Assembly: GCA_030064795.1 (NCBI GenBank)
Contig: JASJEI010000016.1
Span: 1 to 56,312, forward strand
Length of the DNA stretch: 56,312 nt
Reading direction: 5' to 3'
Source: Pleurocapsa sp. MO_226.B13
GTDB lineage: Bacteria > Cyanobacteriota > Cyanobacteriia > Cyanobacteriales > Xenococcaceae
Below the pieces are notes generated by a model, which made no database searches, was not told where the DNA came from, and worked only from the letters and a program-made list of their open reading frames with translations. Below are positions 16,402 to 25,812 of this stretch, one piece after another; the first letter of the stretch is position 1; every line of letters begins with the position of its first letter. Made by a program: the position numbers and the translations under genes.

Positions 16402-17535
16402 TTACACTTTCTCGTACCAAATTGACTCGATCTTGCTAATAATAGATTGAGCTTGAGTCAGTTCTTCTCGGTCGAGAATTACCGTAACGTGACCTAATTT
16501 TCTGCCTGGGTATGAGGTTTTACCGTACCAATGAACGAAGCTATGGGGAATTGCCAAAAGACAATCGCGTTTATCTAAATACTCGGAATCAGATTCTTCA
16601 AAACCCAATAAATTAACCATCAATGCCCCTGCCGATTTTAAAGCTGTCGAACCCAAAGGCATACCTGTAACTGCCCGTAGCTGCATGGCAAATTGGGAAG
16701 TATGACAGCCATCAAGGGTGTAGTGTCCCGAATTGTGAGTGCGGGGGGCAATTTCGTTGACTAGGACTCGGTTATCGTCAGTTAAAAAGAATTCGATCCC
16801 AAATACGCCGACTACTTTTAAGGTTTCGAGAATGGTACGGGCGATCGCTTTGATTTTTTTAGCTACTTCTTCAGTAATATTTGCAGGCGTAATTGTCCAA
16901 TGACAGACTTGATTTTTTTGATAGGTTTCGGTGACGGGATAGACGGCTATTTCTCCCGATGCGTTTCGCGCTGCAATAATCCCTAACTCTCGATCGAAAG
17001 GAATAAATTCTTCTACGAGTAATTCAACTACAGGAACGGTTTTACTCAACTCCTCTAACTCTTGAGAATTTTTAATTATAAAAGTTCCTTGACCGTCGTA
17101 ACCGTGACGACGAGCTTTTAAGACTAGGGGAAAGCCATAACCTGCCACGATCTCCTCTTGGGATGACCAGAGACTAAATTTGGGGACAGGAACATCAATA
17201 CTTCGGAGATAATTACGCTGATCGTACTTATCCAACAAAGGTGCAAGACAATCTAAACTGGGGAGAAAACAAACCCCCTGTCGTGCTAGTTGCTGTAATG
17301 CTTCTAGATCGATAAACTCATTTTCAAAAGTAATCGCATCGCAGAGGCTAGCCAGCTTTTTGGTAGCTTGTACGTCATCAATTGCCCCCAAAACTACTTG
17401 ATGCGATCGCGCTACGGCTGGATCGTCTTGGTTGGCAGTCTGTACGATTAGCTGAATATTTAAACTAGGTGCTTCTGCTGCCATCATCCAAGCCAACTGT
17501 CCGCCACCAATTACGCCAACCCGTGTCCCTTTCAT
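16402..17535 (-). CDS. purK: 5-(carboxyamino)imidazole ribonucleotide synthase
   Basis: A 377-residue ATP-grasp enzyme that carboxylates AIR to N5-CAIR in purine synthesis. The N-terminus VGVIGGGQLAWMMAAEA is the PurK nucleotide-binding start. FPLVLKARRHGYDGQGT forms the ATP-grasp lid with its RRHGYDG motif. VLVNEIAPRTHNSGHYTLDGC is the active-site signature of the family. YLDKRDCLLAIPHSFVHWYGK lies near the C-terminus. Complete. The DUF3067 gene lies upstream on the same strand. Confidence 0.95.
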   Translation of the reverse strand: MKGTRVGVIGGGQLAWMMAAEAPSLNIQLIVQTANQDDPAVARSHQVVLGAIDDVQATKKLASLCDAITFENEFIDLEALQQLARQGVCFLPSLDCLAPLLDKYDQRNYLRSIDVPVPKFSLWSSQEEIVAGYGFPLVLKARRHGYDGQGTFIIKNSQELEELSKTVPVVELLVEEFIPFDRELGIIAARNASGEIAVYPVTETYQKNQVCHWTITPANITEEVAKKIKAIARTILETLKVVGVFGIEFFLTDDNRVLVNEIAPRTHNSGHYTLDGCHTSQFAMQLRAVTGMPLGSTALKSAGALMVNLLGFEESDSEYLDKRDCLLAIPHSFVHWYGKTSYPGRKLGHVTVILDREELTQAQSIISKIESIWYEKV

Positions 17536-17597
17536 GACTACCTCTAGTGGTTCGATTTAATCATTAACCAGTTTACTAGCTTGTCCCTGTCGAGCGG

Positions 17598-17915
17598 TCA
17601 TTGGTCGATAATCCATTCTGAGGTACGTTCGCCCAAATCCAATTGAATGCTAACTGCTTTACCCAATCGAGGACGTTCGCGAGTTTTTTCAATAAAAGAT
17701 TTTAACTGCTCTACACCATTCCAGGCATTAAGATAGTTAGCGATCGCATTTAAATTTTCAGCATATTCTTGAGGAGATAGGGGAAAAGAAGCCTGTTCGA
17801 GGTATTTCCACATTACCTGCACGAAGATTTTACCTTTGACCTTTCTTAGTTGTACATCGTAGGAGTAGCCCCACTTTTCTAATAAAAGCTGGTGTAATTG
17901 TTCGCCTGTGATCAT
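17598..17915 (-). CDS. DUF3067 family protein
   Basis: A 105-residue soluble protein, MITGEQLHQLLLEKWGYSYD, with VKGKIFVQVMWKYLEQASFP and ANYLNAWNGVEQL. I recognise the cyanobacterial/plastid family DUF3067 by these blocks. Function unknown. It precedes purK on the minus strand by 62 bp and diverges from petC. Confidence 0.85.
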   Translation of the reverse strand: MITGEQLHQLLLEKWGYSYDVQLRKVKGKIFVQVMWKYLEQASFPLSPQEYAENLNAIANYLNAWNGVEQLKSFIEKTRERPRLGKAVSIQLDLGERTSEWIIDQ

Positions 17916-18033
17916 ATTTTTATCAAAAAAGAAACTAACTATGAGTGGAACGTGTACTCAATCTCTGTAATAATTTAATACATTGGTTTATATTGCGTTC
18001 AAAATAGAGCTTGAATAAATTGTGTCAAATTAA

Positions 18034-18194
18034 TTTTGGCAGCAACAATACCAACAAGCTCCACAATCACAGACGCAACTGTCAACTTTTAAAGGCGGAG
18101 AACCGCGTAAATTCTTTGAAGTAGAAGATTTTAGCTATCTCCCAGTCATCATCCTAAGTTTACAAAAAAATACAATCTATCTAATCTATAAGTT
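18034..18194 (+). other. coding-like stretch upstream of petC
   Basis: After a stop at 18031-18033 a frame without ATG reads QQQYQQAPQSQTQLSTFKGG and then EPRKFFEVEDFSYLP, and continues past the petC start in another frame. The Gln-rich then acidic pattern looks like real protein sequence, so it may be the end of a lost gene. The petC promoter and leader must also lie here. Nothing is recognised. Confidence 0.3.
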
Positions 18195-18752
18195 ATGGCT
18201 CAAGTTTCTGGTAACGTACCCAACATGGAGGGGAATGATGTCCCCGATATGGGACGCAGACAATTTATGAATCTGCTCACCTTTGGCTCAATCACAGGAG
18301 TAGCCTTGGGAGCTTTATATCCAGTAGTCAAATATTTTATTCCCAATACTGGTGGCGGTGCTGGTGGTGGTCTTACTGCTAAAGACGCTTTAGGTAACGA
18401 CATCATCGTCAGCGAATTCCTAGAAAATCATCAACCAGGTTCTCGCACCTTGGCTCAGGGACTAAAAGGCGATCCCACCTATGTTGTGGTGGAAGGAGAC
18501 TCAACTCTACGTAACTACGGGATTAATGCCGTGTGTACTCACTTGGGTTGTGTAGTTCCCTGGAATGCTAGTGAAAATAAATTTAAGTGTCCTTGTCATG
18601 GCTCTCAATATGACGAAACTGGTAAGGTAGTTCGAGGGCCAGCACCTTTATCTTTGGCACTTGTCCACGCTGAAGAAAAAGACGATAAATTAATCTTTAG
18701 TCAATGGACAGAAACAGATTTCCGTACTGGAGATAAACCCTACTGGGTATAA
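18195..18752 (+). CDS. petC: cytochrome b6f Rieske iron-sulfur subunit
   Basis: A 185-residue Rieske protein that passes electrons from plastoquinol to cytochrome f in the thylakoid b6f complex. The N-terminal anchor has a twin-arginine-like [17 protein letters not shown] and a single helix. A glycine hinge (NTGGGAGGG) follows. The 2Fe-2S ligands are in CTHLGC and CPCHGSQY, with the bridging disulfide Cys residues included. Complete at the usual length. It is co-directional with petA, as in most cyanobacteria. Confidence 0.97.
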   Translation: MAQVSGNVPNMEGNDVPDMGRRQFMNLLTFGSITGVALGALYPVVKYFIPNTGGGAGGGLTAKDALGNDIIVSEFLENHQPGSRTLAQGLKGDPTYVVVEGDSTLRNYGINAVCTHLGCVVPWNASENKFKCPCHGSQYDETGKVVRGPAPLSLALVHAEEKDDKLIFSQWTETDFRTGDKPYWV

Positions 18753-18874
18753 GAAAACGATGAGGAACAAAAGATGAGGGATAAATTTCCTCAGAATTTG
18801 TTAACCGAGTCTTGCTATCAATACCAAAATATTATTCCTCTCTATTAATTTTTTTGAGACTGTCGATCGAACAA

Positions 18875-19861
18875 ATGAGAACATTGAAACCATTGACATT
18901 AGTTAACTTTGTCAAGGAAATAATTGCGAAATCTACCGTAATCGCGATCGCAACTGTAGCGATTTTCTTCGCTAGCGATCTGGTTATAGCTCAATCTGCT
19001 GCTGCCTATCCTTTTTGGGCGCAACAAACTGCACCTGAAACTCCCAGAGAGGCTACAGGCAGAATTGTCTGTGCTAACTGCCACTTAGCAGAAAAAGATG
19101 CAGAGGTAGAAATTCCTCAATCTGTATTACCCGACACTGTATTTGAAGCTGTAGTTAAAATCCCTTACGACTTAGATAGTCAACAGGTATTAGGAGACGG
19201 CTCAAAAGGCGGTTTAAACGTCGGTGCAGTTCTAATGCTACCTGAAGGATTTAAAATTGCTCCTGAAGACCGTATTCCTGAAGAAATGAAGGAAAAAACC
19301 GGCGGTCTATATTTCCAAGAATATAAAGAAGGTGACGATAATGTAATTATTGTCGGGCCTCTGCCTGGAGAGCAGTATCAAGAAATTACTTTCCCCGTAC
19401 TTTCTCCCGATCCTAAAACCGATAAAAACATCAACTTCGGTAAATATGCGGTTCACTTAGGAGCTAACCGAGGACGCGGACAGGTATATCCTACTGGTGA
19501 AGCGAGCAACAACAATCAAATCAAGGCTTCGGCTGCGGGAATAATTGCTGCGATCGCTCCTCAAGAATTTGGCGGTTACGAAGTAAGTATTAATACTGAA
19601 GATGGTACTGTCACCGATAGTATTCCCCCAGGGCCAGAGCTTATTGTCAGCGAAGGACAAGAAATTGCTGCGGGTGAAGCCCTAACTAATGACCCCAACG
19701 TAGGCGGTTTTGGTCAGATGGATACAGAAGTAGTTCTACAAAGTCCCGCTCGCATCGCTGGCTTAATGGCTTTTGTCGGCGGTATTATGATCTGCCAAAT
19801 TCTACTAGTAGTCAAGAAAAAACAAGTAGAAAGAGTCCAAGCAGCAGAAATGAATTTTTAA
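18875..19861 (+). CDS. petA: cytochrome f
   Basis: From [16 protein letters not shown] the protein has 328 residues. It has a signal peptide ending near AQSAAA, followed by YPFWAQQ, whose Tyr1 amine is the axial haem ligand. The haem-binding motif CANCH follows. The lumenal large and small domains come next, then the C-terminal membrane helix ([20 protein letters not shown]) and stromal tail [16 protein letters not shown] longer frame begins at 18812, but the inner ATG matches the family. It accepts electrons from PetC and reduces plastocyanin or cytochrome c6. A terminator hairpin follows at 19903. Confidence 0.97.
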   Translation: MRTLKPLTLVNFVKEIIAKSTVIAIATVAIFFASDLVIAQSAAAYPFWAQQTAPETPREATGRIVCANCHLAEKDAEVEIPQSVLPDTVFEAVVKIPYDLDSQQVLGDGSKGGLNVGAVLMLPEGFKIAPEDRIPEEMKEKTGGLYFQEYKEGDDNVIIVGPLPGEQYQEITFPVLSPDPKTDKNINFGKYAVHLGANRGRGQVYPTGEASNNNQIKASAAGIIAAIAPQEFGGYEVSINTEDGTVTDSIPPGPELIVSEGQEIAAGEALTNDPNVGGFGQMDTEVVLQSPARIAGLMAFVGGIMICQILLVVKKKQVERVQAAEMNF

Positions 19862-19902
19862 TTGATTTATTTGCAGTTGGAATTTAAATAAATAACTACA
19901 GA

Positions 19903-19929
19903 GGCAGGTTTTATACCTGTCTTTTTTTT
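19903..19929 (+). terminator. rho-independent terminator of petCA
   Basis: The stem GGCAGGT / ACCTGTC (one G-U pair, 5-nt loop) is followed by eight T. It sits 41 bp after the petA stop. Confidence 0.8.
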
Positions 19930-19938
19930 GATGTCTTA

Positions 19939-20076
19939 GAGACTGTTTGTAAAGAAAATAAAGAACAGAATGTCCTGAAAGAGCGCGAATTTATATTGCT
20001 ATGGTTCATTTGATGTCTAAACGATTGTCTCGTTATCAACAACAGGCTGCTTAATAATTTATTTACAAACACTCTC
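19939..20076 (+). mobile_element. 138-bp mini insertion element with transposase tail
   Basis: It is bounded by inverted repeats GAGACTGTTTGTAAA (19939-19953) and TTTACAAACACTCTC (20062-20076), 14 of 15 matching. Inside, a plus-strand frame ends IAMVHLMSKRLSRYQQQAA and then a stop, which looks like the C-terminus of a DDE transposase. So it is probably an internally deleted insertion sequence (MITE-like). Its right end abuts the IS66 left end exactly. No clear target duplication is seen. Confidence 0.55.
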
Positions 20077-21763
20077 GTAACCGTTCATTCCCCCCAGTCA
20101 AAAATGAGCCAACTGCACCCTTGTGGTGTATGGTTGAAAGATGGCTCAATTAGATAAAGACGATCTAAAACAAATGAATCGGAGTTACTTCCAATCCTTG
20201 TCTCAAGAGAGATTGGTAGAAGTAGCAGATAATTTACATCAATTAGCTACGGAGTTATGGGAAAAGCAGCAACAGAATTCAGAAAATAGCTCTCAACCTC
20301 CATCTACTGATAATCCTTACACTTCAAAAGCAACAACAGAAGAGTCGGATCATTATTCGGAATCGGAAACCGGGTCGGTCAAAACTGAGCAGAAGCAAAT
20401 AGATGAATCTTCAGAAAAACCCAAGAAGCAAAAATCGAATAGAAAGCCAGGAAAACAACCAGGAGGCCAAGGGTTTGGGCGGAGTCAACCCCTAAAAGCC
20501 GAAGTAATAGTGCCACACTATCCCCGTGTCTGTTCCGCTTGTAATCATGATTTAGCCGAATCAGATTCTCAAAGGTACATGGGGCATTATGTTTTGGAAT
20601 TAGAACCAGAGTTATTTGGGTTTAGGATAGTCACTCAGTTACATCATTACTATCGGACAACTTGTGGCTGTGGTCATTGCACCCATGCCAAACCAGGCAC
20701 TGGATATATTTCGGTAGTAGAAGGAAGAAGCAAAGATTTACAGCTTACAGAATATGTTTTAGTAGGACCGTTCCTAGCAACCTTCATTGCTTCATTGGGA
20801 GTCCGTTATCGGATGAGTCGGACCAAAATTCAAGAGTTTTTAAAAGATTGGACCAACACAGAACTCAGTATTGGAACAATAGACAGATGTATTCGAGAAA
20901 CAGGAATTGCTTGTGTGCCAGTAGTAGAGGAGTTGGTAGAACAACTGCAACAAGCAGATATTCTTCACGCTTGATGAAACTCACGCTCTACGAGAGTGGA
21001 AAGCTTCATTGGTTGTGGGTGGCTCTCACCACTAAAACCGCCGTTTTTCATATTGGTTCTCGTCGGAAAGAAGAATTATCCCATTTGGTCACAGAAGCTT
21101 TTTTGGGTTGGTTAGTAACTGATGGTTATGCAGCAAGCGCGTTCTCATCCCAAAAGACAGAGATGTTTGGCTCATCTGATTCGCCCCCGCGATCGCCATT
21201 ACTGGAGCAATTAACTCCAAAGCAGCCCAAATCGGACAATGGATTTTGGATGATTTGAGGGAATTAATTGCCACCATTGCGGATGCCAGTGAAGAGCATC
21301 GTTGGATTCGTAAACTTCTCGCCCGTCTCAGAAGAGTTTGTCATCTAGGGGAAAAGGCTGACCATACTAAATTACAAGCCAAGCGCCAAAGAGATTCTGA
21401 ATGATTGGGATGCGGTAGTAGCCTTTGTTAACCATCCTGAGTTACCACCAACCAATAATGAGGCACAAAGGACTTGTCCGCATGTACGGGCTTTACGCCA
21501 TGCAGTGATTGCCCGACAGATTGGTTATGGAACTCGCACATGACTAGGGGAGTTTGGCAAAAAGTTCTTTGTTAAGCGTGATTGAAACTTGTCGTCTGAG
21601 AGAGATTAATCCTTGGATAACAATCGCTGAGGTTTTGGCTTTGGCTCGACAAGGTCTTGCTCCACCACCATTTACGGTACGGCAGTTAATTAATGGACAG
21701 TGGTAAGAATCTCCAGTGTCCTAATTTTTCCTGGCTTTTTTGGAGGGGGGAATGAACGGTTAC
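20077..21763 (+). mobile_element. IS66-family insertion sequence, degenerate
   Basis: Perfect 19-bp terminal inverted repeats GTAACCGTTCATTCCCCCC at 20077-20095 and, inverted, at 21745-21763 bound a 1687-bp element that starts with the GTAA typical of IS66. It contains one transposase gene with several frameshifts and no visible accessory TnpA/TnpB genes. The flanking 8 bp (ACACTCTC and GGAGACGG) do not match, so the target duplication has been lost or the element has been rearranged. Confidence 0.85.
20141..21706 (+). pseudogene. IS66 transposase, frameshifted
   Basis: The first 277 codons are open: a coiled N-terminus, a basic KPGKQPGGQG linker, a zinc-finger-like segment (CSACNHDL with CGCGHC) and the start of the catalytic domain, to QADILHA at 20974. 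The frame then shifts: LHWLWVALTTKTAVFHIGSR and the rest of the DDE domain continue in other frames, through LPPTNNEAQRTCPHVRALRH (the usual NN.AER-like end region) to RQLINGQW at 21706. At least two or three shifts and substitutions separate the parts, so no full transposase can be made. The element is an immobile remnant. Confidence 0.85.
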
Positions 21764-21932
21764 GGAGACGGGGAGAGTATTTAGCTACTTTTAGGTATAT
21801 TTAAACACCATTACTTGCACCTTGTATACGTCAATTAAAGTGTTGACTAACCGCTAGGTTAAAAACCTACCCTTGTCAGGGGAAGAAGGGTGACCTTCAA
21901 ACCTTACCCGACTTAATCAGATTCTCTTGCAA

Positions 21933-22964
21933 TTATCCTGCAACTAGAGCTAGTTTATCGGTTACTAGTTGCTCATTCTCAACGGCACGGATATCGGCAT
22001 CGTAGTATTCTTGATACCAACTGGCAAATTTAGCTAATCCTTGAGCAATTGAAGTAGTTGGTTTGAAGTCAAAATCGGCAACTAATTCATCGACATCTGC
22101 ATAGGTAGCAACTACATCCCCAGGCTGCATCGGTAAAAGATTTTTCTGGGCCGATCTGCCCATTACTTGTTCGATAATGCTAATAAATTCCCCTAGCTCT
22201 ACTGGGTTATTATTCCCTAGATTGTAAACTTTATAAGGAGCTTGACTAAATTCTTGCGGTGGTCGAGGAATAATCCTCATAATTGCTTCGACAATATCAT
22301 CGATATAGGTAAAGTCTCGCTTCATCTTGCCATAATTATAAACATCAATGGGTTTACCTTCGGCGATCGCTCTAGCAAATTTAAAATAAGCCATATCTGG
22401 TCTTCCCCAAGGGCCGTATACCGTAAAGAAACGTAAGCCAGTCATCGGAATTTGATATAAATGACTGTAGGAATGAGCCATTAATTCGTTGGCTTTTTTA
22501 GTAGCTGCGTACAGAGATACAGGTTGGTCTACATTATCGCCCACAGAAAAGGGAACTTTAGTATTCGCTCCATAAACCGAACTAGAAGAAGCAAAAACCA
22601 AATGTTTGATTTGACTGTGGCGACAGCCTTCTAAAATATTGGCAAAGCCAACTAAATTGCTGTCTACGTAGGCATGAGGATTTTGTAAAGAATAACGAAC
22701 TCCCGCCTGTGCGGCCAGATTAACTACACAATCAAAATCTTGTTCTTGAAATAGTTGGCTGACTAAAAAGCGATCGCTGATATCTAAATATTCAAAGCTA
22801 AATTTCTCTTGGGGTAATAGTTGTTCGAGGCGAGTCTGTTTGAGAGAAACATCATAATAATCGTTGAGATTATCAATCCCGTATACTTGATTGCCTTCGG
22901 CTAACAATCTTTGTGCCAAGTGATAGCCGATAAAGCCAGCTACGCCAGTAACTAAAATTTTCAT
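21933..22964 (-). CDS. NAD-dependent epimerase, UDP-glucuronate 4-epimerase-like
   Basis: A 343-residue extended short-chain dehydrogenase. The NAD-binding ILVTGVAGFIGYHLAQRLL, the substrate-family IDNLNDYYDVSLKQTRL, the active-site pattern SSSSVYG with YAATKKANE (Tyr-x3-Lys), and GLRFFTVYGPWGRPDMA are all present. This combination is that of UDP-glucuronate/UDP-galacturonate epimerases (CapI type), making precursors for capsule or exopolysaccharide. A strong ribosome-binding site AGGAG lies ahead of the ATG. It could serve the polysaccharide locus at 31-42 kb. Confidence 0.88.
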   Translation of the reverse strand: MKILVTGVAGFIGYHLAQRLLAEGNQVYGIDNLNDYYDVSLKQTRLEQLLPQEKFSFEYLDISDRFLVSQLFQEQDFDCVVNLAAQAGVRYSLQNPHAYVDSNLVGFANILEGCRHSQIKHLVFASSSSVYGANTKVPFSVGDNVDQPVSLYAATKKANELMAHSYSHLYQIPMTGLRFFTVYGPWGRPDMAYFKFARAIAEGKPIDVYNYGKMKRDFTYIDDIVEAIMRIIPRPPQEFSQAPYKVYNLGNNNPVELGEFISIIEQVMGRSAQKNLLPMQPGDVVATYADVDELVADFDFKPTTSIAQGLAKFASWYQEYYDADIRAVENEQLVTDKLALVAG

Positions 22965-23256
22965 TTAACAATTCTCCTAATAGGTTTAATAACTCAGGTA
23001 ATTGACAACTAGTAACTCAGGACTAAAACAAATAATTTTTCTCCCCTTACTTGATAGCTTCCTTTGGATCGATGAAAGCGATATGAAACTTGTGTGAGAG
23101 ATTTTTCATTTCTTAACAACCAGAGACTAGCAACTGTTCGATCGAGGAACACCAGTTCCTTCTAATTTTGCTAAGGATTTTCCTGGTAAAAGTCAGATGA
23201 TTTACCATTAATACCCGATTTATTGCTAAATGTCAGAATTTACTGATGAGCGATCG

Positions 23257-24402
23257 CTAATGACTAATTTGGTTAATTGTTCCTGCTTTTACCTTCAAAA
23301 TTTGCGAATCTCGAATCCAATCGTGATTGAAGGAATCAATATGAGTCGTAGTGATAAGAGTTTGAAAGCGATCGCCAATTACTTCTAAGAGTTGCTTTTG
23401 ACGATTGGGGTCTAATTCTGCTAAAACATCATCTAACAACAATAAAGGTGGCTCTCCGACCACTTCTTCGATCAATTCTAATTCTGCTAACTTTAATGCC
23501 AAGACTAAAGTCCGTTGTTGTCCCTGAGAACCATAATAACGAGCGGGTGTTTGATTAATAGCGAACTCGATTTCATCGCGATGCGTCCCAACAACAGTTT
23601 TTCCCTGATACTGTTCTGCTGTACGACGCTCTTCGATTTTAGCTAAAAAAGCCTGCTGTACCTTAGCTGGCTCGTCTTCTATCCATTTAACATTGGGTAG
23701 ATAGTCAATCTCTAACTGTTCTGTTTCTCCACTAATATATTTATGCCAAGCTTGGGCAAGAGGAGCAAGTCTGCTAATTACCCTAGCACGTCGGCGAGTT
23801 ACCCTCGAACCTGCTGCTGCTAACTGTTCGTCCCATAATTTTAGTTCGGGTTCGCGATCGCTAAACGTTTCCAACGACTCATCTTGCCTAATGGCACGTA
23901 TTTCCTTCAATAAAGCATTACGCTGACGCAGCACTTGATTATATTGCTGCAAAATATTAGAGTATATCGGCTCTAATTGAATTAGTAAACTATCGATCCA
24001 ACTTCTTCGGACATCTGGCGCACCCCTAACTAAATCCAAATCTAAACTAGAAAACTGTACTGCATTGAGAATGCCCAAAAAATCTAACTGACGGCGTAAA
24101 GTTTCCTTATTAACCGCCACAGTACGTCTTCCTTGTTTGCGAAAAACAATACTTAATTCACTCGTGCCATAAGTCCTTTCTACAGTAGCCTCTATCTGTC
24201 CTGCGGTTGCCGTTTCTAATACCAGTTCGCGATCGCGGGTGGTACGATGACTCTTGAGACTAGCTAGTAATTCTACCGCTTCTAATAAATTTGATTTTCC
24301 TTGGGCATTATTGCCCACCAAGATCGTTTTTCTCGCTGTAAATTTTACCTGGCGATCGACATAATTACGAAATGAACGCAGGTGCAGTTTTCTTAAATAC
24401 AT
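23257..24402 (-). CDS. recF: DNA replication and repair protein RecF
   Basis: A 381-residue SMC-like ATPase that helps load RecA at gaps. The N-terminus MYLRKLHLRSFRNYVD is typical. Walker A is LVGNNAQGKSNLLEAVELLA, the signature motif region is GSQGQQRTLVLALKLAE, and Walker B with D-loop is LLLDDVLAELDPNRQ. TTTHIDSF ends the ATPase core. Complete. It is unlinked here to dnaA, dnaN or gyrB, as is common in cyanobacteria. Confidence 0.96.
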   Translation of the reverse strand: MYLRKLHLRSFRNYVDRQVKFTARKTILVGNNAQGKSNLLEAVELLASLKSHRTTRDRELVLETATAGQIEATVERTYGTSELSIVFRKQGRRTVAVNKETLRRQLDFLGILNAVQFSSLDLDLVRGAPDVRRSWIDSLLIQLEPIYSNILQQYNQVLRQRNALLKEIRAIRQDESLETFSDREPELKLWDEQLAAAGSRVTRRRARVISRLAPLAQAWHKYISGETEQLEIDYLPNVKWIEDEPAKVQQAFLAKIEERRTAEQYQGKTVVGTHRDEIEFAINQTPARYYGSQGQQRTLVLALKLAELELIEEVVGEPPLLLLDDVLAELDPNRQKQLLEVIGDRFQTLITTTHIDSFNHDWIRDSQILKVKAGTINQISH

Positions 24403-24530
24403 TTAGTAGCTAGGACGAAGGAGAAAATATATAGTAATTTAACGCTCGCTGACTAACAAATAATTAGTGCGAAAATTTTCATCCCTCATCCTACACGCGG
24501 ACAAGTACTTTATTTTTTATATAGCAACAA

Positions 24531-25127
24531 TTACTCGCCAACAGAACTAGAAGCAAATTCTGGCTTTTGTTCTATTTGAGCCAACTTTTCCCGATCTTTA
24601 CGACGTTTTTTGGCATAAAGCTGAATGCTGGCTACCATTGTCATTACCAAACCTGCTACCAACCAAGTAGTTAGATCTAAAGGCAAATTATTTTTGAAGA
24701 CGGCGAGTAACACAATTAAAACCAGTAGTATAGTTGGTGCCTCGTTTAAGGCTCTAAACTGCTGTCCCGTCCATTGGCATTCTCCCGCAGCTAATTTTTT
24801 CATTATCCTTTTACAAAAATGATGATAGCCAATTAACAACAAGACAAAGGTTAGCTTGATGTGTAACCAAGTAGACTTAAGAATTTCTGGCTCGGTAGAA
24901 ATCAAACCGATCGCCATTACTACCGTTACAATCATCCCTGGAGTAGTAATGATGTTATAAAGGCGTTTCTCCATCAATTCATACTGCTTCTTGAGAATGC
25001 TGCGTGCTGGTTCGGCTTCTTGTTCTGCTTCTGCATGATAGACAAACAACCTTACCAGATAAAATAAGCCTGCAAACCAAACTACAACACCAATTAAGTG
25101 AAATGCTTTAAACCAATAATAAGCCAT
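24531..25127 (-). CDS. hemJ: protoporphyrinogen IX oxidase HemJ
   Basis: A 198-residue membrane protein with about four or five helices. The first helix carries the conserved His and Trp in YYWFKAFHLIGVVVWFAGLF. TPGMIVTVVMAIGL, LHIKLTFVLLLIGYHH and RALNEAPTILLVLIVLLAV are the other conserved segments of the HemJ family (UPF0093). It converts protoporphyrinogen IX to protoporphyrin IX for haem and chlorophyll, replacing HemG/HemY in most cyanobacteria. The charged C-terminus beyond KKRRKDREK is variable. Confidence 0.92.
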   Translation of the reverse strand: MAYYWFKAFHLIGVVVWFAGLFYLVRLFVYHAEAEQEAEPARSILKKQYELMEKRLYNIITTPGMIVTVVMAIGLISTEPEILKSTWLHIKLTFVLLLIGYHHFCKRIMKKLAAGECQWTGQQFRALNEAPTILLVLIVLLAVFKNNLPLDLTTWLVAGLVMTMVASIQLYAKKRRKDREKLAQIEQKPEFASSSVGE

Positions 25128-25263
25128 AAAAAATTTTTATCTTAAATTATTTTGTGTCTTTCGTGAGTGTATATTTTTCTCACACCACAGATCGCTACTA
25201 CGCAATAAAATTTTAAAGACAGATCTTGCTCGGCCTGCTAGGAAAAAAAGAAAAATGAGATAA

Positions 25264-25613
25264 CGGGACTGGCCAGATTTGAACTGGCGACCTAGCGCTT
25301 CAGATTGGTGTAAGTTTCCTTACTCTCTGGACTATCTCTTCACCTTGGGTGAGCTTACCTTTAGGTGGTGGCCGTTATGTTATAGGCGTTCTTGCTGAGG
25401 CAGAATCAAGTAATTGTTTTCTGATTTTTTAACCTACAACTAGTCTCTGCACCTTCTCTACCAGAAAATAATAGAGCTTGGCTCAGGATTACCTTGGCTA
25501 CAAAGGAGCAACTTTAGGCTTCCCTGAATTTGACCACATTCATCGATGAAGTTTCCTCCATGATGCCCGATTATTCAGGAGGCGCTTGCTCTATCCTACT
25601 GAGCCACAGCCCC
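25264..25613 (-). tRNA. trnR: tRNA-Arg(CCU) interrupted by a group I intron
   Basis: On the minus strand the 5' exon (25613-25577, 37 nt) contains acceptor GGGGCTG, D arm GCTC..GAGC and anticodon stem AGCGC with loop start CTCCT. The 3' exon (25300-25264, 37 nt) contains AA, GCGCT, T arm GCCAG TTCAAAT CTGGC, acceptor CAGTCCC and discriminator G. Joined, they give a standard 74-nt tRNA with anticodon CCT. The intron lies right after the third anticodon base. No CCA is encoded. The splice sites are deduced from the cloverleaf; the intron ends in G, as group I introns do. Confidence 0.93.
25301..25576 (-). ncRNA. group I self-splicing intron in tRNA-Arg(CCU)
   Basis: A 276-nt intron without an ORF. 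On the minus strand the conserved core blocks appear in order: P block AATTCAGGGAAGCC (within 25512-25530), Q block AATCCTGAGCCAAGC (25476-25490), R block GGTGCAGAGACTAG (25440-25453) and S block AGATAGTCC (25329-25337). R and S can pair through GACTA/TAGTC to make P7, which holds the guanosine site. The intron's last base is G. A GGAGG that could pair with exon CCTCC is present, but the usual U-G pair at the 5' splice site is not obvious, so the exact P1 fold is uncertain. Confidence 0.9.
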
Positions 25614-25812
25614 TTTTCGATCTCAATTTAATCATAAACCACAACCCAAACTAAGATAAAAAACTTCAACTATTGACTGGGTTCTTGTATATAAAACTTT
25701 ACTAAATTAATAAATATTGCAACATCGATTGATAGTTCTTATTAGCTAAAGAAATAAATTTATTATCGATTCAGGAAAATAAACTGTCACTCAATAAGAG
25801 GAGAAATCTACA

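Noticed and set aside
18812..18874. Longer petA start
   Set aside because: The inner ATG at 18875 gives the usual cytochrome f signal peptide length.
20662..21258. 198-codon frame inside the IS66 element
   Set aside because: It is a mixture: the first part is out of frame with the transposase, and only its middle is the shifted catalytic domain.
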